Positions 54,216 through 58,719 of a DNA stretch of 58,719 nt are shown piece after piece (positions within the stretch are counted from its first letter, which is position 1; every line of letters starts with the position of its first letter). The stretch is from Pedobacter sp. ISL-64. GTDB lineage: Bacteria; Bacteroidota; Bacteroidia; Sphingobacteriales; Sphingobacteriaceae. Where the stretch lies: NCBI RefSeq assembly GCF_018613605.1, contig NZ_JAGGPU010000017.1, forward strand, positions 1 to 58,719. The letters are read 5' to 3'. The notes under the pieces were generated by a model, which saw nothing but the letters and a program-made list of their open reading frames with translations, was not told the origin of the DNA and ran no database searches. The translations under genes and the position numbers were made by a program.

Positions 54216-55754
54216 TTAATCCAAATGCAAAGTTAAATGAATAAAAAACTCATTGGCACTTTCGCGGATAATTAATTCGTGTTTTCCGTAATAAAGTAAT
54301 GATAAACGTTGTTTAACATTTTCTAATCCGATGCCACTTTTTAATTTTTCCGGATCGTTATCTGCCTTAATGTAAATGCTATTGCTTACATCAAAATACA
54401 AAGTTTTTTCTTTGGTTTGCAAGGTAATTTTAATGTACGAAGGCTGTTGCAAACTAATACCATGTTTAAATGCATTTTCAATGAATGGAATCAACAGCAT
54501 CGGCGTAATCTGCAGGCTATTTAACTGCTCTTCAATATGTGTATCGATCCTGATATCTGCAGATCGAGAGGTACGGAGCTTTTGTAAATCAATATAATTG
54601 TTCAGGTATTCTACTTCTCGGGTTAACGAAATTTTATCCTGGGTATTTTCATGGAGCATAAAACGCATCATATCGCCCAGTTTCTGGATCCCTTCGCCCG
54701 TTCTTTCTGCATTTTCCTGCAAAGCTGTTCCGAATAAGGTATTTAAAGCATTGAATAAGAAGTGCGGATTGATCTGCGATTTTAAGAAATTTAGGTTCGC
54801 ATCCGATTTGCCTAATTCTGTTTTAAGCATCTGGATTTCGCTCTGTTTTTCAAATTTATGTTTGTAAATATACCATGCAGATGGCGTAGTGATGCAGATT
54901 AAGCATATTGCGTTTAAAAGTAAGGTAATCGGCACTACAGCACCATTACGCATAAAAGGGATAAGGACGATCGACAGTAGCAGTGAGAGGATAATGGTTA
55001 AACCTACATTTCCCCAAAAATACCGGCCAAAACCTTTAAAATCCTTTCTGAGGTTTGGAATAACGTAATAAATAGAGCAAAAAGCTAGAAAGATATTTAC
55101 CGGTGGTACAATTACCCAAACGATCAGTATTTCGTAATCTATTCTTACTGAAAGTACGGCTGCAAAAATCATGAGCGAAATCAGCCAGATTTTGGTGCTT
55201 ATAAAGAGCTCTGGAACGATGTTGCTATGGTAATTTTTTAATACCGGGATTCTTTTTAGTAATTCTAAGCCCCGCTCATTAAAATAGGCATAAGCATTAA
55301 AGAGTAGATATAAAAAGAAAATATAAGTAAAAGCTTCGCCAAAAAAGATCCCATAAGCGTTATCGATGTTATCATATTCAACCAACCTGTATGCTTGAGA
55401 ATAGGTATTGTAAACCATCCAGGCTACTACAGAGAATACTGTGACCAAAACCGTAAGAATAAGATTAAGGGTTATGTTATTCTTATTTGCAAGTTGTGGC
55501 ATGAGGCAAAAATTGAACAATAAAAAGCTGATATACAGATTGGTGATCTTAAATAATTCTGGAATAAAGAAGTTTGCCATTACACTATAATCAAGATGGC
55601 TTTCTTCAAAACGGTAAGAATTGCCCGAGCTATAGATTGTGGATGAGCAGATACCAATTAGGGCCAGCACATATAGTGTTGTAGAAATCCAAAATTCAAG
55701 CTGGTTGATGCTTTTGGTTTTTATTGTAGATGGGTTACCTGATAGAATTACCAT
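54216..55754 (-). CDS. LytS-type sensor histidine kinase
   Basis: A 512-residue membrane kinase. The ATG at 55754 is preferred to an upstream TTG. About eight hydrophobic segments occupy residues 20-290, followed by a short coiled coil and a His_kinase (PF06580) domain with the phosphorylated His in SQINPHFLFNALNTLF. The ATP-binding N box is IPFIENAFKHGI and the G box GIGLENVKQRL. No extracellular ligand domain is evident. It pairs with the LytTR regulator 254 bases downstream. Confidence 0.94.
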   Translation of the reverse strand: MVILSGNPSTIKTKSINQLEFWISTTLYVLALIGICSSTIYSSGNSYRFEESHLDYSVMANFFIPELFKITNLYISFLLFNFCLMPQLANKNNITLNLILTVLVTVFSVVAWMVYNTYSQAYRLVEYDNIDNAYGIFFGEAFTYIFFLYLLFNAYAYFNERGLELLKRIPVLKNYHSNIVPELFISTKIWLISLMIFAAVLSVRIDYEILIVWVIVPPVNIFLAFCSIYYVIPNLRKDFKGFGRYFWGNVGLTIILSLLLSIVLIPFMRNGAVVPITLLLNAICLICITTPSAWYIYKHKFEKQSEIQMLKTELGKSDANLNFLKSQINPHFLFNALNTLFGTALQENAERTGEGIQKLGDMMRFMLHENTQDKISLTREVEYLNNYIDLQKLRTSRSADIRIDTHIEEQLNSLQITPMLLIPFIENAFKHGISLQQPSYIKITLQTKEKTLYFDVSNSIYIKADNDPEKLKSGIGLENVKQRLSLLYYGKHELIIRESANEFFIHLTLHLD

Positions 55755-55908
55755 TTGTTTTAGTTTATACCACAATTTTACGAAGAGAATTTACATCTAT
55801 ATTTAAAATGTGATGGATGGGGCAAAAAATGGGATGAATGAATAGGACTTTTAGGTTATTTGATTTTAAGATCGGTTTTTTAGCGTTGTCAACTTTCTTC
55901 ATTGTGCT

Positions 55909-55928
55909 GTCAGATGTTACCATCTGAC
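55909..55928. other. Hairpin in a 350-base intergenic region
   Basis: GTCAGATG and CATCTGAC pair around TTAC. The gap 55755-56104 holds the divergent promoters of the histidine kinase and ArsC-like genes; TAACTTTG at 56056-56063 fits the -7 consensus for the latter. Nothing else was seen. Confidence 0.45.
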
Positions 55929-56104
55929 TGATAGTTGGATTCATACCCGAATGAATAATTACGATTAGTGTCAGATAGAAATATTGGAAACTACATCCAG
56001 CGCCACAATAAAATAAGGATCTTCAAAATATTAAGTATAAAGCTAAACAGTTTATTAACTTTGCTTTTACATTCAGTCAACCATTAAAAATTCATTCATT
56101 CAAT

Positions 56105-56452
56105 ATGACCGTTTACGGAATTCCAAATTGCAATACAGTTAAAAAATCGCTCGATTGGTTAAAAGCACATCAGGTTGATTTTGAATTTCACGATTTCAAG
56201 AAAAAAGGCATTACAACTGAAAAATTAAATGAATGGTGTAATACCTTTGGTTGGGAAACGGTATTAAACCGCAAAGGTTTAACCTGGAAAAAACTCACTA
56301 AAGAAGAGCAGGCTAAAATTGATAACCAAGATTTGGCAATAGCTTATTTAAAAGAAAATACCAGCGCAATAAAACGTCCGATTATTGAGCAAAACAACAT
56401 AGCCATATTAATTGGATTTGATGATGACAATTATTTAAAAACACTAGCCTGA
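56105..56452 (+). CDS. ArsC/Spx-family thioredoxin-fold protein (YffB-like)
   Basis: A 115-residue protein with the family N-terminus MTVYGIPNCNTVKKSLDWLK and its single redox-type Cys10 in PNCNTVKK, lacking the CxxC of Spx. TWKKLTKEEQAKI and AIKRPIIEQNN are typical of the YffB/ArsC-related reductase group; RPI is the cis-Pro region. It may act as a thiol-dependent reductase; an arsenate role is not supported by any ars gene nearby. Confidence 0.88.
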   Translation: MTVYGIPNCNTVKKSLDWLKAHQVDFEFHDFKKKGITTEKLNEWCNTFGWETVLNRKGLTWKKLTKEEQAKIDNQDLAIAYLKENTSAIKRPIIEQNNIAILIGFDDDNYLKTLA

Positions 56453-56520
56453 TTCAATTGTTCTAATGTTAAAGTTTGTTAAATGCAGCTTTTAAATGTC
56501 GAACTAAGTTACTTTTGAGT

Positions 56521-57261
56521 ATGTACAAACTGATCATTTTTCTATTGCTTGCCTTGCCCATTGGCGTTTTTGCACAAACGGTAACTACAGGCACGGTTTT
56601 CGATTACTCGAAAAAAACGCTCTCTCTTCCTGGTGTTAGTATCAGAAACCTGAACAGTAAAAAATCAACGAGTACAAATAAAGAAGGTAAGTATGCCATT
56701 GGTGCAAACATTGGCGATCTTTTAGAGTTTTCTGCCGTTGGCTATCATACCGATACGCTGTACTTAACCAACCTGTTAAATAGAACGATATATCTTCCGG
56801 TTAAATCGAACAGTTTAAAAGATGTAGATATTACAGCAGTGCGGATGAATAGCCGGATTACAGATGCGAAAGATCCATTAGCGGAAAAATATACACTATT
56901 AAGTACAGGTGGAAACCTAAACCGTAAACGCATGACCGACAAGGTTGGGGGCTTAAACCTAAATCTTGGCTATGGTAAATATAGAAGACAACAACGAAAA
57001 GAGGCCGATTTGGAGGAAAAGGAAATGTATCTCCAGGAAATCGATGAGAACTTTACCGCAAAGGCCATTACGGATATGACCAAGCTAGAGGGCGAGGAAC
57101 TTAAAAACTTCATGATTATTTATCGCCCCTCAGTAGAGACAGTAAAGGCAGAAAGGCCATACCGTTATGCTTATTATATTTCACGTGCCTTTGTAGCGTG
57201 GAAAAAATTAACCCCGCAAGAAAGAAAACTACAGGATTTGCCGAAGTTAAAAGCAAATTAA
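56521..57261 (+). CDS. Exported protein with carboxypeptidase-regulatory-like domain
   Basis: A 246-residue protein. The ATG at 56521 yields a signal peptide (MYKLIIFLLLALPIGVFAQ). Residues about 22-105 form a CarboxypepD_reg-like beta-sandwich (GTVFDYSKKTLSLPGVSIRN, TSTNKEGKYAIGANIGDLLE). The remainder is charged and helical (RRQQRKEADLEEKEMYLQEI) without a recognised fold. Proteins of this layout are common in Bacteroidota envelopes and function is unknown. Confidence 0.8.
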   Translation: MYKLIIFLLLALPIGVFAQTVTTGTVFDYSKKTLSLPGVSIRNLNSKKSTSTNKEGKYAIGANIGDLLEFSAVGYHTDTLYLTNLLNRTIYLPVKSNSLKDVDITAVRMNSRITDAKDPLAEKYTLLSTGGNLNRKRMTDKVGGLNLNLGYGKYRRQQRKEADLEEKEMYLQEIDENFTAKAITDMTKLEGEELKNFMIIYRPSVETVKAERPYRYAYYISRAFVAWKKLTPQERKLQDLPKLKAN

Positions 57262-57309
57262 TATACAGTAATCACTATCGGTAGCATTATAGCGATTATT
57301 GGTAACATT

Positions 57310-57344
57310 ATAACCACATATAAATCTATATGTGGTTATTTTTT
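57310..57344. terminator. Probable terminator between the regulatory-domain and M1 peptidase genes
   Basis: ATAACCACATATA pairs perfectly with TATATGTGGTTAT around AATC, followed by six T on the plus strand. Confidence 0.8.
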
Positions 57345-57378
57345 ATATTTACCACCTGATTACAACCTTATTATTATC

Positions 57379-58719
57379 ATGAAATTGACTAAACTAATAA
57401 CTTTATGTTTGGTTTGTTGCGTTTTTGCCTTTTCTGCATCGGCCCAGCAAGCTACAACACCGGCACCAGCTACAAATTATAATCCTGCTGAAGCCTTTGG
57501 ACCATTATTTTATACACAAAACGGGAATGAATTCCGCTCTGCAATTGGCGCACCCGGACCAAAATATTGGCAAAACCGCGTTGATTACAACATTACAGCT
57601 AATCTCGATGAAACTAAAAATACGGTTACGGGTACCGTTACCATTACTTACAAAAATAACAGTCCCGATAAATTGCCTTATTTATGGCTGCAATTAGACC
57701 AAAATACTTTTAAAGAAACTTCACGTGGCTATGCCATTACACCAGCGCGTAGCCGTTATGGTGCACAAGGTGAAAAATTTGATGGTGGTTATAAAATCCA
57801 GAACATCAGTGTATTGCAAAAAGCTGCTGCCGTAAAATTTACGTCTTTGGTAGAAGATACGCGCATGCAGATCCGTTTAGACCAACCAATGGCAGCTAAT
57901 GGTGATATTGTAACTGTTAAAATGGACTATTCTTTCGTTATCCCAAAAGAGGGCTCGGACAGGACAGGACATTTAACTACAAAAAATGGTGAAATTTTTG
58001 CTATTGCACAGTGGTTTCCACGGATGTGTGTGTATGATGATGTGCTAGGATGGAATACTTTGCCTTATTGGGGCGGCGGTGAATTTTATTGCGAATATGG
58101 CGATATTAATTTTGCCATTACCGCACCGGCAAGCCATATCGTAATGGGCTCGGGCGAATTATTAAACCCTGCCGAAGTTTTTACACCAGAACAATTAAAA
58201 AGGTGGAATGCCGCTAAACTTAGCGATGCTACCGTTCACATCCGTACAGAAGAGGAGGTAACAGATCCAAAATCCCGTCCGGCGAAAGATAAATTAACCT
58301 GGAAATTTAAAATCTTAAATGCCCGCGATGCGGCCTGGGCTTCATCTAAATCTTTTGTGTTAGATGCGGCAAGAATCAATTTGCCGAGCGGTAAAAAATC
58401 CCTGGCTGTTTCTGCACAACCAGTAGAAAGCAACGGCATTGATGCATATGGCCGTGGTGTAGAATATGTAAAATCTACCATTGAGCACTACTCAGCCAAA
58501 TGGTTCGAATATCCATATCCAATGGCAGTTAATGTGGCTACCAATGTAGGTGGCATGGAATATCCTGGTATTGTTTTTTGTGGTTGGAAAGCTAAAAAAG
58601 CAGGTGCATGGGGCGTAATCGATCATGAATTCGGCCATACCTGGTTCCCTATGATTGTGGGTTCCAACGAACGTAAATATGGTTGGATGGATGAAGGCTT
58701 CAATACCTTTATTAACGGT
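57379..58719 (+). CDS. M1-family metallopeptidase, truncated by the window edge
   Basis: The first 447 residues are present and the frame is open to the last base. Signal peptide (cleavage near ASAQ), an N-terminal beta-saddle domain (VDYNITANLDETKNTVTG), then the gluzincin catalytic domain. The exopeptidase-type loop appears as GGMEYPG and the zinc site as HEFGHTW with the third ligand Glu in GWMDEGFNT. It should be a zinc aminopeptidase acting on peptides in the periplasm or outside. The C-terminal part lies outside the window. Confidence 0.93.
   Translation, partial: MKLTKLITLCLVCCVFAFSASAQQATTPAPATNYNPAEAFGPLFYTQNGNEFRSAIGAPGPKYWQNRVDYNITANLDETKNTVTGTVTITYKNNSPDKLPYLWLQLDQNTFKETSRGYAITPARSRYGAQGEKFDGGYKIQNISVLQKAAAVKFTSLVEDTRMQIRLDQPMAANGDIVTVKMDYSFVIPKEGSDRTGHLTTKNGEIFAIAQWFPRMCVYDDVLGWNTLPYWGGGEFYCEYGDINFAITAPASHIVMGSGELLNPAEVFTPEQLKRWNAAKLSDATVHIRTEEEVTDPKSRPAKDKLTWKFKILNARDAAWASSKSFVLDAARINLPSGKKSLAVSAQPVESNGIDAYGRGVEYVKSTIEHYSAKWFEYPYPMAVNVATNVGGMEYPGIVFCGWKAKKAGAWGVIDHEFGHTWFPMIVGSNERKYGWMDEGFNTFING

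Overview
The window looks like chromosome of a Sphingobacteriaceae bacterium (Bacteroidota), most like Pedobacter. Evidence seen in the sequence: paired SusC/SusD outer-membrane genes, many signal peptides and lipoboxes, TAnnTTTG promoter elements instead of sigma70 boxes, starts mostly without Shine-Dalgarno sequences, a LytS/LytTR two-component pair, Mqo, a YtxJ-type bacillithiol protein, and several families of dispersed palindromic intergenic repeats. No rRNA, tRNA, CRISPR array or transposase gene was found.

Layout. 1-2.1 kb: intergenic repeats and an SGNH/GDSL hydrolase. 2.1-14.5 kb: a polysaccharide-utilisation locus made of a membrane-spanning Reg_prop/Y_Y_Y regulator, SusC, SusD, a GH30 and a GH5-CBM6 enzyme (probably acting on a beta-glucan), followed by a seven-haem c-type cytochrome. 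14.5-17.7 kb: a TonB-dependent receptor with its DUF4249 lipoprotein. 17.7-22.7 kb: a D-2-hydroxyacid dehydrogenase, a large secreted protein with macroglobulin-like and degenerate TonB-plug regions, and a nitroreductase. 23.2-27.8 kb: a leftward mutL-rhomboid-rhomboid-EEP cluster with a plant-telomere-like heptamer array at the mutL stop codon. 28.4-31.9 kb: a lipoprotein amidohydrolase overlapping a GH3-C-terminal/beta-lactamase protein that lacks the GH3 catalytic barrel. 31.9-32.4 kb: a pseudogene with two lesions.

32.4-37.5 kb is the most unusual part. It is an AT-rich leftward array. A complete lipoprotein with a predicted cysteine-hydrolase C-terminus (36074-37441) is followed by a small multi-spanning membrane protein. 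After it come three more units, each with the same kind of C-terminal tail (Leu/Tyr-rich stretch, Lys/Asn-Ala-Pro, ending Cys-x-stop) followed at once by a small membrane protein. Several units are frameshifted or internally deleted. This resembles a polymorphic-toxin locus with orphan C-terminus/immunity modules. The proteins were not recognised as a named family and the toxin role is inference.

37.5-46.5 kb: housekeeping and stress genes (Crp/Fnr regulator, 2OG-Fe(II) oxygenase, exported MsrA, VOC protein, lipoprotein, Mqo, YtxJ, a 40-residue lipoprotein, RibH). 46.6-53.0 kb: a 2130-residue alpha-2-macroglobulin with a thioester motif and an internal SusC-like N-terminal module (carboxypeptidase-regulatory domain plus TonB-box signature). 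53.3-55.8 kb: LytTR response regulator and its histidine kinase, separated by a repeat. 56.1 kb to the end: an ArsC/Spx-like protein, a carboxypeptidase-regulatory-domain protein, and an M1 metallopeptidase cut by the window edge.
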